In this document: positions 22,965 through 32,669 of the stretch, one piece after another
Layout of the letters: each line of letters begins with the position of its first letter
Position numbering within the stretch: position 1 is the stretch's first letter
Assembly (NCBI GenBank): GCA_002943765.1
Contig: PQWQ01000005.1
Location: forward strand, 3,039,001-3,103,000
Source: Psoroptes ovis
Lineage: Eukaryota > Arthropoda > Arachnida > Sarcoptiformes > Psoroptidae
Length of the DNA stretch: 64,000 nt
Direction of reading: 5' to 3'
The notes under the pieces: model-generated
Database searches by the model: none
The model's input: the letters and a program-made list of their open reading frames with translations, nothing else
Told to the model about the DNA's origin: nothing
Made by a program: the position numbers and the translations under genes

Positions 22965-24683
22965 TCAATGCTTCCATTCACCATTCTCCAACATGAATAA
23001 AATTTTTCGATAAAAAAATGAATCCAATAATTCATCAAATTCACGATTAATTTGCCGAACATGTGGATCATTCATGTCTATTTTAGCATTATCATTATCA
23101 TCAGATGCATATTGATTCGATGTTGATGGTCTCAAATATCGATCCAATGTATTTGTTTGTATTAGTTTTGCTTTTTTTGTTGGACTTTTTTTCACCGTAG
23201 TTTTCAACTGATCCAATGATCTTTTTTTGATTGGTGATGGTCTTTCGTTTGTTGTTGTGGTTGTTGATTCCTTTTGTTGTTGCTGCTGCCGTTGTACGAA
23301 TGTATTACGATCAATTTTAGTGAAAAATTGTTCAATTTTTTCATTATTCATCAACGATATTGCATCAACGAATTTGGTCACGGCCAATGAAAGATTTTGT
23401 AATGGATCAGTGACTATAGTTGTTGCAATCGAATTCGGAAAGACTTGTTTCATTATATCCGAGGCTAGCCGTTCTAATGATGGATAATCACCACATTGTA
23501 CATCGATCGAAACTGATCGATGACAATGGCCTTTACCAGCTGTAAAATATCCAACAACCATCAGCTTTCCTAATCGTTGATTTGTTTCTTTATCTTTCGT
23601 AATTCGTTCATATAATTCTTTTAGTAATGCATGTATCCAATGATTGATGTCCGCTATTCGACTTAATGCACTTTTACCACGAAAATTTTTACCACAACCA
23701 ATCGATTTTGTCAGACGACGATCAGATACTGGCTCACGATCAATACCGTTTGCTAGATCATACAGCCATTCGGCTGTTTTATCATCAAATGTTTCATTTA
23801 AAAGTGCTCTACTTAATTGACTCAGTTGATACATTGTTTGTATCTGGAAAATATCTTTGATTTGACGACCCAATTTCCCGCCCAAAGATCGTACATCCCT
23901 GATATCGATACGTTTAAACAATGATTGTACAGCTTTCATTGGTAGAATAGTTTGTGCATTAGGTTTATTCAATCCACATGCTAATTTCGATAACATTTTA
24001 TTATGACTAATTCCAGCTGAACATTTGAATTGTGTTTCTTCGAGAATTCGCTGTCGCAATTGTCCAATCAAATGAGCAGCCATGATTAGCCGTTTATCAT
24101 TTTGATCAAGTTCATCCGGATGATCGAGCCAATTTTCAAGAGGAATGTTATCGAATTCAAGTTTAGTATTGAATTGCATCATTGTTTCGTAATCATATGA
24201 AATCACAGGCTTTGCATCGATTAATTTAGTTAAATCAATAAAAGCTTCATCGACTGATGCACGTTCTAAAATGACAAGATTTTCAATGCCTAATGCGCTC
24301 TCTTCTTTCTCAATAAAATTAGCAATCGTTTGAAATACTTCAACACTTGCATCACGATAACGATCCAATTTGGCTTTACCATTTTCCTCTTGTACTTTGA
24401 ATATATGTACTTCTGGACATGCTTCTTGAGCTTGATCACCTCGCCAACCACGTTTAATACCGAATGCACGTGCTTCATAATTGACAGCAATTATTCCACC
24501 ACCTTATTAAGGGAAAAAACAAATTACAAAATGCAAATCACAAAATATTTAGATTGCAAAACCTTTCCAATTGTTATACTGGGCGACCACACATGGTTTA
24601 TGCCATTTATCCGGTTCTAAACGTTGTTCACATTGGACATAGAAACAATCCATATCGATTAATGCTATGATTCTATCGTCCAT
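22965..24683 (-). CDS. POLH: DNA polymerase eta (Y family)
   Basis: Translesion polymerase that copies past UV cyclobutane dimers in the nucleus. Two exons: 24683-24563 and 24502-22965, in phase, 552 residues. The palm residues are visible: LIDMDCFYVQ (Asp10, Asp12) and ERASVDEAFIDL (Asp125, Glu126). NNWKGGGIIAVNYEARAFG is the fingers motif that separates eta from iota and kappa. CSAGISHNKMLSKLACGLNKPN and RSLGGKLG follow, then the little-finger domain. It is shorter than human (713). A TLDRYLRP element near residue 490 resembles the PIP box TLESFFKP, and a late DELLDSFFYRK could bind PCNA or REV1. I see no C2H2 ubiquitin-binding zinc finger. The gene shares a 125 bp divergent promoter with EARS2. 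Confidence 0.95.
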
Positions 24684-24808
24684 TGATTTTTGATTTAAAA
24701 ATTCAAAATTTCAAAAAATTATTTGTTTTCATTGAATTTAAAGGGAAAAAATTCCCATCCACTTACAACGTGTCGCAATTTTTGCATTGGTTTTAAGCAA
24801 TTTTTCTC
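24684..24808. promoter_or_regulatory. Bidirectional promoter, POLH / EARS2
   Basis: Only 125 bp separate the two divergent start codons, so both genes must start transcription within this AT-rich stretch. No TATA box stands out. Confidence 0.6.
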
Positions 24809-26422
24809 ATGATTAAGCCATCATCACGAATATTTTTACGATCCAATCGGATCAGAATCACATTAAGCAAACACTATCATCAGCAACATGTAAGGGTACG
24901 TTTTGCACCAAGTCCAACCGGTTTAGTTCATCTCGGTGGTCTACGAACAGCATTTTTCAATTATTTATTTGCACGAAAAAATAATGGAAAATTCATTTTA
25001 AGAATTGAAGATACTGACCGAGAACGAATTGTAGATGGTTCGATGAATGCTATCATTGATGTATTACGTTGGTCAAATCTTGAACCTGATGAAGGTCCTG
25101 AATATGGTGGCAATTATGGGCCGTATATACAATCAGAACGTAGTGAATTATATCGTGAAATGATTGAAAAACTGCTTGAAACTGATTCAGTTTATCGATG
25201 TTTTTGTACCACTAAACGATTAGAGCTATTACGTCGGGAAGCGTTGAAAAATCGTGAAACACCACGCTACGATAATCGTTGTCGATCATTGTCTAATGAT
25301 GAAATTCGACGAAATCTTGCCGAAAATAAACCATACACCGTACGATTAAAGCTTAAACCAGGTCCAATGGAAATCAATGATATTGTTTATGGTACTGTCA
25401 CTTATGATCTTAGTCGTATTGAAGGCGATCCGATTCTTTTCAAATCAGATGGATTACCTACTTATCATTTTGCAAATGTTGTCGATGATCATCATATGGC
25501 AATCACACATGTTCTACGCGGTGTTGAATGGTTAGTATCGATACCTAAACATTTTATGCTGTATGATGCATTTGGTTGGCCAAAACCACGATTTGCTCAT
25601 CTTCCATTACTAGTCAATACAGATGGATCAAAATTATCGAAACGTCATGATCATATCCACGTTAATACATATCGTAATCAAGGTTATTATCCTGAAGCTT
25701 TGATCAATTATCTGACACAATTAGGTGGTGGTTTTGGTCATCAATTAAGTACGAGTGATTGTAATAAAATTTATTCAATAAATGAATTAGTTCATGCATT
25801 TGATTTAGGATCAGTTAATCAAAATAATTGTAAAATTGATCCAGAAAAGCTACGGCTATTGAATCGTTTACAAATACAAAATTTAATTGAAAATGATCCT
25901 GCTCGATTACGTAAAGATTTGATTGAAATTTTAGCGAAAAATATGGATAAATTTGAACAAAGGGAATTTAAATCAAATGAAAATCATGATGAATACATTG
26001 ATAAATGTTTACGATATTGTTCAACACGTATATCATCAATCAAAGATTTGATTTCAGATGATTTCCGTTATCTTTGGTCACAACCAAAACAAACATGGAC
26101 ATTGAATGACATAACAAAAGAAAATTTAATTGAAACATTACGAAATACAATCTGTATATTACAACAAATGAATGTGGATGAATTTAATGATAAAAATATA
26201 ATTCTGAATAAGCTCAAAGAATACAATAATGATCAACAACAACAACAACAACATAAACCATCAATGAAATTTAATTTATATATGAAATTACTTCGTTTAT
26301 CATTGACAAATTTGACCAAAGGTCCACCTGTTGCTGAATCAATACAATTATTAGGCCGTAATCGTACAATACAATATTTGAATAATTCAATTGATTATAT
26401 TCGATCAATCAAAATGAAATGA
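24809..26422 (+). CDS. EARS2: Glutamyl-tRNA synthetase, mitochondrial
   Basis: Charges mitochondrial tRNA-Glu (and probably tRNA-Gln) with glutamate. Intronless, 537 residues, close to the human 523. The basic N-terminus (MIKPSSRIFLRSNRIR) is a likely matrix-targeting leader. Class I synthetase signatures are present: FAPSPTGLVHLGGLRTAFFN (HIGH region, near residue 33), GGNYGPYIQSERSELY, HVLRGVEWLVSIPKH, and DGSKLSKRHDHI (KMSKS loop, near 275). The organellar type is shown by similarity to bacterial GltX rather than to cytosolic EPRS. The stop codon at 26420-26422 directly abuts the EXOSC9 stop at 26423. A variant poly(A) signal ATTAAA lies at 26471-26476, inside EXOSC9 coding sequence. Confidence 0.96.
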   Translation: MIKPSSRIFLRSNRIRITLSKHYHQQHVRVRFAPSPTGLVHLGGLRTAFFNYLFARKNNGKFILRIEDTDRERIVDGSMNAIIDVLRWSNLEPDEGPEYGGNYGPYIQSERSELYREMIEKLLETDSVYRCFCTTKRLELLRREALKNRETPRYDNRCRSLSNDEIRRNLAENKPYTVRLKLKPGPMEINDIVYGTVTYDLSRIEGDPILFKSDGLPTYHFANVVDDHHMAITHVLRGVEWLVSIPKHFMLYDAFGWPKPRFAHLPLLVNTDGSKLSKRHDHIHVNTYRNQGYYPEALINYLTQLGGGFGHQLSTSDCNKIYSINELVHAFDLGSVNQNNCKIDPEKLRLLNRLQIQNLIENDPARLRKDLIEILAKNMDKFEQREFKSNENHDEYIDKCLRYCSTRISSIKDLISDDFRYLWSQPKQTWTLNDITKENLIETLRNTICILQQMNVDEFNDKNIILNKLKEYNNDQQQQQQHKPSMKFNLYMKLLRLSLTNLTKGPPVAESIQLLGRNRTIQYLNNSIDYIRSIKMK

Positions 26423-27997
26423 TTACTTTTTTTTCTTTTTATTTTTACTTTTATTCGATGTTGATGTTGTATTAAATTCCCATTGAAGCTGTACAGTTGT
26501 CGATTCTTCTTCATCATCATCATTTGAATTATTATTATCTTTAGATTTATTATCATTATCAGCTGATGTTGCTGCTGCTGCAATGATTGCAGCTTTTTCT
26601 TTTTTTGTTTTTTCATTAAATTTTTTAATCGTCGATTTAATATCGGATTCGGTTGCCGCTTTTTTCTTATCGACCATTTTCCATTTATTTGGTTTTTCAA
26701 TTTTTCCCGATGGCTTTCGATCTGTTGATTGTGATCTGTCATTATCGGGATCCTCATCTTTCATTTGTAAATCAGTCAATTGTGTCGTACGAATTTCAAA
26801 TTTTGATTGACCATTCATATCAGCATTGTTGTCTTCGTCATCGTCATCATCATCATCCATATTTTCGAATGTTTCATTCATTTGTATTGTCCATTTGGAT
26901 GGTCCACCAAAACCAATATTATCATGGTCAATTTTTTCCAATAATTTTCGATCATCTTCTCGATTTTGATTCTGATGATGATCATCATCATCATCACCAA
27001 GTACTGGATGCCGGTGGTAATTTCGGGCAATACATAAATCACCATCAATCATGGCTTTATGAAAATTATCGCTACCATTTGAATCAATATGTGATTGTAA
27101 TGTTTGTTTAAGGTAATTTGTCACAAATTTTACACGTTCAAATGCTTTATCAGTGCAAGATCGCAATAAATGTTGTGAAAATGATTGTAATGATAGAGGG
27201 CCTAATGCTTGTATGGCCACGATTTCTTTGTAAACGTTTGCACAAATAATCAGAACATTTTGTAGAAAATCTTCTTCTTCTTCGGTTGGATCACAAATCA
27301 ATAATTGTTGTGCTTTACGTATGAATTGTTCATGTTGTTCAGGTAAAATATCTTGATTTTCGGTCAAAATTTTTTTCAAATGTGTTCGATCCATAAATTG
27401 AAATGTTACACAAATTGGATAATGAAACAATGTTAGCGGTAAAGGGTTACGTTCTTCGAATGAATGTACAATAATATCACCATCAGGCGTTACGGTTGCA
27501 TCTGGACGTTTAAAATGCATCAACGATGCAATAGTTGCAATTGAAGCAGTTTCAATGAGGTTACCATCGAAATTTAGCAGAACTAATTTCGTACAAATAC
27601 ACCATACAGTTTTACCGGTGATCAAACATAATGATTCAAGATCTATAACGTTGATACGATTGAAAATTTTTTCCAATAATCTTGTGGTCAAAATGGCTTC
27701 GGTAGGTTGTGACCTTTCAATGTTTCGCAGCCATCTTTCTTTACCACCAGCACCAATATTGATAGCCACTTTAAATCGGCCTTCGGATGGTCGTGTTATC
27801 CGCGGTTCATCTAATGTTGCTTCAGTCGATGCAAACATTGTTGTATTGCCAAGTTGAACAAAACATGATCCGAATGTAGAGCCAAAATTTACCTGTAAAT
27901 TACGTGATTGATAAAATGTACGATTATCGATACGTTTATTTTCGAGTAATGATTCAATCAGAAAACTTCGATTACAATTTGGTACATTTTTTGACAT
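26423..27997 (-). CDS. EXOSC9: Exosome complex component RRP45
   Basis: RNase PH-fold, catalytically inactive ring subunit of the RNA exosome, which trims and degrades RNA in nucleus and cytosol. Intronless, 524 residues from MSKNVPNCNRSFLIE. The RNase PH domain (about residues 1-290) has ENKRIDNRTFYQSRN, FGSCFVQLGNTTMFAS, PSEGRFKVAINIG, IDLESLCLITGKTVW, HFKRPDATVTPDG and EERNPLPLTLFHYPICVTF, closely following human EXOSC9. The C-terminal 230 residues are acidic and Lys/Asn/Asp rich and end KKKKK, longer than in human (439 residues in total). A frame extension upstream to 28018 lacks an ATG. CACGTG lies at 28053-28058 and an ATCGAT at 28077-28082, upstream of the start. Tail to tail with EARS2 at zero spacing. 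Confidence 0.94.
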   Translation of the reverse strand: MSKNVPNCNRSFLIESLLENKRIDNRTFYQSRNLQVNFGSTFGSCFVQLGNTTMFASTEATLDEPRITRPSEGRFKVAINIGAGGKERWLRNIERSQPTEAILTTRLLEKIFNRINVIDLESLCLITGKTVWCICTKLVLLNFDGNLIETASIATIASLMHFKRPDATVTPDGDIIVHSFEERNPLPLTLFHYPICVTFQFMDRTHLKKILTENQDILPEQHEQFIRKAQQLLICDPTEEEEDFLQNVLIICANVYKEIVAIQALGPLSLQSFSQHLLRSCTDKAFERVKFVTNYLKQTLQSHIDSNGSDNFHKAMIDGDLCIARNYHRHPVLGDDDDDHHQNQNREDDRKLLEKIDHDNIGFGGPSKWTIQMNETFENMDDDDDDDEDNNADMNGQSKFEIRTTQLTDLQMKDEDPDNDRSQSTDRKPSGKIEKPNKWKMVDKKKAATESDIKSTIKKFNEKTKKEKAAIIAAAATSADNDNKSKDNNNSNDDDEEESTTVQLQWEFNTTSTSNKSKNKKKKK

Positions 27998-28052
27998 TTT
28001 GAATCTAAAATTTTTCAAAATTTAAAATTTGAAAAAAAATAAACAAATCAAA

Positions 28053-28082
28053 CACGTGAATTTAAAAAAAAAAAATATCGAT
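28053..28082. promoter_or_regulatory. EXOSC9 promoter: E-box and DRE-like site
   Basis: CACGTG at 28053-28058 and TATCGAT at 28076-28082, about 55-85 bp upstream of the EXOSC9 ATG. Both resemble housekeeping promoter elements also found near RPL17, ZC3H11A (TATCGATA at 41828) and the RPC7-like gene. Function is inferred. Confidence 0.35.
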
Positions 28083-28202
28083 TCAACACCAGTGGTTTAG
28101 TTGGATCAAAATAGACGATTAGTGGAAATTGTCATCTGTTTTCATTCATCAAATTTTTTGTTTTCAAAATTTTTCTTCAAACAAAATTCAAAAAACCTAA
28201 AC

Positions 28203-28371
28203 CAGTCATTCTCAACCTTTTTTTCGCCGCGGCACACTGAAAAAAGGAAAAGCCTTTATTACCAAAATCTTGTGGCACACCAAGTAAAGGAATAGTAAAG
28301 GAATGAGTTAGATTTACGAAATTTGGCGGCACACTTTTGGAATCTGGCGGAACACTGGTTGAGAATGACTG
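28203..28371. mobile_element. hAT-type MITE with 8 bp target-site duplication
   Basis: 169 bp element with terminal inverted repeats CAGTCATTCTCAACC / GGTTGAGAATGACTG, flanked on both sides by the perfect direct repeat ACCTAAAC (28195-28202 and 28372-28379). Ends of CAGTNNTTCTCAACC type and 8 bp duplications are hallmarks of hAT (Charlie-like) elements. The inside has repeated GGCACAC words and no ORF. Confidence 0.9.
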
Positions 28372-28508
28372 ACCTAAACAAACATAATCCTTGAGAGCTT
28401 AACAAAATTATCATCGTTTTGGTTGTTGATGAACATACATATTTTTCTGGTAAAATTCATACAAGCAATGAATGATAATTAAAGCTAATCACATTGATGG
28501 TAATGTTT

Positions 28509-28742
28509 GGCCTAGTGGTCTAGGGGTATGATTCACGCTTAGGGATTATATCTAATTCTGATGAGAACTATAATTCACTGTTGATTATAGTCGATCTTAT
28601 AAAATGCCGCTAAATTTTATAAGCACTTTCTTCACATTTCGTCCGGTGAAGATTATCTTCCTAACCTTCTATTATCCGTCGGTTACATGTAAGACCTTCA
28701 CTAAAATGCGTGAGGTCCCGGGTTCAAATCCCGGCTAGGCCC
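28509..28742 (+). tRNA. tRNA-Pro (anticodon AGG) with a 162 nt intron
   Basis: Exons 28509-28544 and 28707-28742 assemble into a 72 nt tRNA. The acceptor arm GGCCTAG pairs perfectly with CTAGGCC, followed by C73. D arm GTCTAGGGGTATGAT, anticodon stem CACGC/GCGTG, anticodon loop TTAGGGT with AGG at 34-36, T arm CCCGGG-TTCAAAT-CCCGG. The A box (TGGTCTAGGGG) and B box (GGTTCAAATCC) fit Pol III promoters. The sequence is that of animal tRNA-Pro. The interruption lies exactly between positions 37 and 38, the canonical nuclear tRNA intron site. At 162 nt it is far longer than usual. The identity of the tRNA is secure. Whether this copy is spliced and functional is inferred from the intact stems. 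Confidence 0.9.
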
Positions 28743-28957
28743 ATTCAAACATTGGTTTGAATTTTCTTTTTTTTCCTCATGATTTCTAAAAAATTAGACA
28801 ACCGAAAATCGGTTTAGTAGATGGCAATAGCTGTGATTCGGGGAGAATTATTGAAATTTTTAAAATTTTTGAAATAACAAAAATGAATGGTAAGACATGT
28901 AACAACATAATAATGGAAAATTGTAAAAACAACAAAAATAATTTATTTATTTGTAAA

Positions 28958-29031
28958 TAAGGTGACCAACTATTTTTTGTTCAGAAAAAGTACACTTTGT
29001 ATTATACTTGAAATATAAAAAGCAAAAAAAA

Positions 29032-29062
<31 letters not shown>

Positions 29063-30259
29063 CCAAAATACAAAATATATTAATATTTGTGTAATATTAA
29101 TATTAATATTTAATAATAATAATAATGATGATAATAGAAAATTTAAAATAAAAATTATTCATTGCTATTATACCGATGTACCCGTTCGATGGTATTTTTC
29201 GACTGAATGTATTTTTTTTTTTGCGATTGTCTCATTTTTTTTCTAACAATTCAGCGATGTCAATGCAATTTTTATCATTAATATTATACTTCACAGTCAT
29301 TATTGCATTTAAATTGCTGACTTGAAGTTGAGATTTTTCATAGGTCCAAAAATCATTGACCATAGAAAAGAATTTTTCGATGCATGCATTGGTTCCGGGC
29401 AAACACATCGAAATTTCCATGATTATTTTCAAATATTTCGTATTGTCAGACAAATTGACCTATCAATCAATGATATATTTAGAAAGAATGAAAATGAATC
29501 CATGATATAGAAACTTACAAATTACAAATTTTAATTATATTATTTTTTCGACGAATTGAATGATAAATCAAGATGAAAATAATTTTAAATTTCAAAAATC
29601 GTAGAATACTACAAAATCAAAATAACAACAAATTAATCGTTAACTATTTGAAATTCAATCATATTGAAACTTACATAGAGCAATTATCAATTTTTTCAAT
29701 CTTATTATGAATTATTTAGAATATTCACATATGAGAACAATGGAAAAAACACTTTTTCGAAATTCTTAAATAACTTAACTGTTTTCGAAATCGAAATTTC
29801 AAAAATTTTTCGATATAAGATGTCAAGAGATGTCAGATGTCGCTTTTTAATTTTGGAATAGTAATAATGCCCGATTCAGATTCGGGATAAGCAAGATATC
29901 ATTTGAAAAACGAATATATTTGAGACTTATCTGACACCGACACAAAAGCTGCTTTCTAGTAAGAAATTCCCATTTCTTTTTTTTAAATGCTACGCACGCG
30001 TTAAGATTGCTGAAAATACTTTACAAGTGTGCGCGCGAAATTCGAATCACTGTCATTGTAAATTTGAATTAAATTAAAATTCAAAATTCAAATTTCAATT
30101 TAATTTAATTTCAAAATAAAATAAACTAGAAAATGTTTTTGAAATTCAAATGAGTACAAATTTTGAAAATAAGTACTTTTTAAGTACAGGATTCAAATTG
30201 AGTACAGCTCGCCCAAAATGAGTACAGTACTCATAAAATAAGTACGGTTGGTCACCTTA
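28958..30259. mobile_element. Degenerate hAT-like transposon
   Basis: About 1.3 kb bounded by inverted termini TAAGGTGACCAAC (28958) and GTTGGTCACCTTA (ending 30259), with a likely TTGTAAA duplication at 28951-28957 and 30260-30266. GTAC-containing words are repeated beneath both ends (for example AGTACTTTTTAAGTAC and GAGTACAGTACTC), typical of hAT subterminal repeats. A hAT dimerisation-domain remnant lies inside on the minus strand. A poly(A) run of about 35 bp is at 29026-29062. No intact transposase remains. Confidence 0.75.
29232..29453 (-). pseudogene. hAT transposase C-terminal dimerisation domain remnant
   Basis: 73-codon open frame with IIMEISMCLPGTNACIEKFF, a Met-Val-Asn-Asp block, then QVSNLNAIMTVKYN. 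This follows the hAT C-terminal dimerisation motif (a Leu-Pro-x-x-Asn-Ala-x-x-Glu-Arg-x-Phe-Ser pattern followed by a Leu-Asn-Ala-Leu/Ile helix). It ends at a stop after LLEKK. The rest of a transposase (normally 500-700 residues) is absent or broken upstream, so this is a relic inside the 28958-30259 element. Confidence 0.7.
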
Positions 30260-30278
30260 TTGTAAAAGTCTTCAATGG

Positions 30279-32669
30279 TCATTGATTATCTTTTGCTTCG
30301 CCATCAACAGGTTTCAAACGTAATATGACAGCATTTTTCGGTACACTATCAGTTGGTTTATAGAAAACTTGTTCAACAACGCGCTCGCTGTTCGTATCAT
30401 CAAATTTGGCCGTTATAACATGTTCCATTTTCATTGCCGTTAATATGGCAATAATATCACCATTACGTATCGTATCACCGGCTTTGAATGCAATTTTTTC
30501 AATAACAGCTGGCATTGGACTTGTAATATTACGGCCATCGAATACGTTGGATTGATCTGAACTTGATTGTTGTTGTTGTTGAAGAAAATCTGGTAATTTG
30601 AGTTCGAATGAAAATGAACCAAAATTATGGTCATAAACTGATACAGATCGATTCCCATGTAATGAAATGCCAAATGTTTTACGTCGTCCATCTTCAATTG
30701 TTACGATTGATAATTGATTTTTTGATTCATTCAAAAATGTTGCTTCGATCGTCATTGTTTGTTTTATTTTTTGATTTTTATCATTATCATCGATTATATC
30801 GATTCGATAACAATGATGACCACGACATTGTATTCGTAATTTTGATGTTTTCAATTCATCATTATCATTTACATTGGTTGATTGAATGGAATTTAAATGA
30901 ATATCATGAACAGCACTATAGGAATCGGTAGAACCATTAATCCATGGTCCTTCAATCACATTGAATGGTGATGTTCGATCATAATTACGAAAATTATATG
31001 ATTGTTGAAGTATGGATTTTTGCCCGTAAATATATGATATTGCTGCAACTGATTGTATTAAATTCCAGTGATTTTCATCACGAATAACAGGGCGACGAAG
31101 ATCATTTTGATGTTCGGCAATAAAATCCGTATAAACATCGCCGGATTGAAATTTCGGATGCATAGCTAATCGTAATAAATAATCAATATTGGTTTTCATT
31201 CCAGTCAAATGATATTCACGTAATGCTTGACATAATTTTCGTAATGCTGCCGAACGATCTGGTGCCCATACGACAAGTTTTGCAATCATTGGATCATAAT
31301 AAACCGAAACTTCATCACCTTGTCTTACGGCTGTTTCGATACGAATTTCATTCGGCGTGAATGATGTTGGCAGTGTTAATGATTCAATGAAACCAGTGCA
31401 TGGCGCGAAATTCGATTCTGGATCTTCAGCATAGATTCTAGCTTCAAATGCATGACCAATGGGGCCAGATGCAAAATCTTTTTGTTCTTTAGGTAATGGT
31501 TCACCTCCAGCAACTCTTAGCTGCCATTCGACTAAATCTAAACCGGTTATCATTTCAGTAACAGGATGTTCAACCTGTAATCGAGTATTCATTTCCATAA
31601 AATAAAATTTTTGATCACGACTATCGAATATGAATTCAACGGTGCCGGCACCATGATAATTTACTGCTTTAGCAGCTTTTACACCAGCCGAACCTAGTTG
31701 TTCACGAATTTCAGTGGTGATATGTGGACCAGGTGCTTCTTCAATCACTTTTTGATGTCGTCGTTGACTAGAACAATCTCGTTCGAAAAGATGAACACAA
31801 TTTCCATGTTTATCACCGAAAATCTGTACTTCGACATGTCGTGGACGTTGTACAAATCTTTCAAGCAGTACAACATCATCACCGAATGCTTTCATTGCTT
31901 CACGACGTGCAGAATCTAATTGCGTAAGAAAATCTTGTTCGGTCATCGATATTCTCATACCTTTACCACCACCACCACGTACAGCTTTGATCATGACAGG
32001 GAATCCAATGCGTTTTGCATGTTCCAACAAACAATTACTATCTTGTTGATTATCATCATGAAAACCAGGAATAACAGGAACATCAGCATTGATCATAATA
32101 GATTTCGATAATGATTTAATGCCCATCGATTTAATTGCATCAGGTGTTGGACCAACAAAAATAATATCATTATCAGTACATAATTGTGAAAATTCAAAAT
32201 TTTCCGATAAAAATCCATAACCAGGATGAATGGCATCCGATTGTGAACGATGAGCAACTTCAATCAATTTTTCTTTCACCAAATAACTATTTACAGCCGG
32301 TGATGGACCAATGTGGTAGGCTTCATCGGCCATCGATACATGCATCGAATGACGATCAGCATCACTGTAAACAGCGACCGTTTCGATGCCTAAACGTCTT
32401 GCGGTGCGTATAATTCTACATGCTATTTCACCACGATTAGCTATCAATAATTTATTAATATTTCTAACCGTCGATATTTCAGTACGGTGAGGGTCATTTA
32501 ATTTATTTAAATCGGTTTGTGTTGTGAAATGATTTGGTAAAGAATGGAAGGATGATAGTCTAAAAATTGAAATAAAACACAATTAAAAAATCGAATCAAA
32601 TAAATATTCATCAAAATTTTACCTCGTAAATCTTGGATAATAGAATTTCAAACGAATTAGAGAAGACAT
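30279..32669 (-). CDS. MCCC1: Methylcrotonoyl-CoA carboxylase, biotinylated alpha subunit
   Basis: Mitochondrial biotin enzyme of leucine breakdown that carboxylates 3-methylcrotonyl-CoA. Two exons, 32669-32623 and 32559-30279, in phase, 775 residues. The first 45 residues (MSSLIRLKFYYPRFTRLSS...) are a basic transit peptide. The biotin carboxylase domain starts NKLLIANRGEIACRII and carries MADEAYHIGP, HPGYGFLSEN, the ATP-grasp glycine loop KAVRGGGGKGMR, ERDCSSQRRHQK and MEMNTRLQVEHPVTEMITG. The C-terminal biotinyl domain has ILTAMKMEH with the biotinylated Lys. MADEAY plus overall similarity favour MCCC1 over PCCA or pyruvate carboxylase. The partner MCCC2 is not in this window. It starts about 580 bp from the RPC7-like gene on the other strand. 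Confidence 0.95.

Noticed and set aside
28555..28600. Hammerhead ribozyme-like core (CTGATGAG, stem, C-GA) in the tRNA intron
   Set aside because: The required GAAA is GATC, no NUH cleavage site follows the next stem, and no stem I partner exists. I treat it as coincidence within a hairpin-rich intron.
28555..28700. C/D snoRNA in the tRNA intron
   Set aside because: CTGATGA misses the purine of box C, and no downstream CTGA box D is present.
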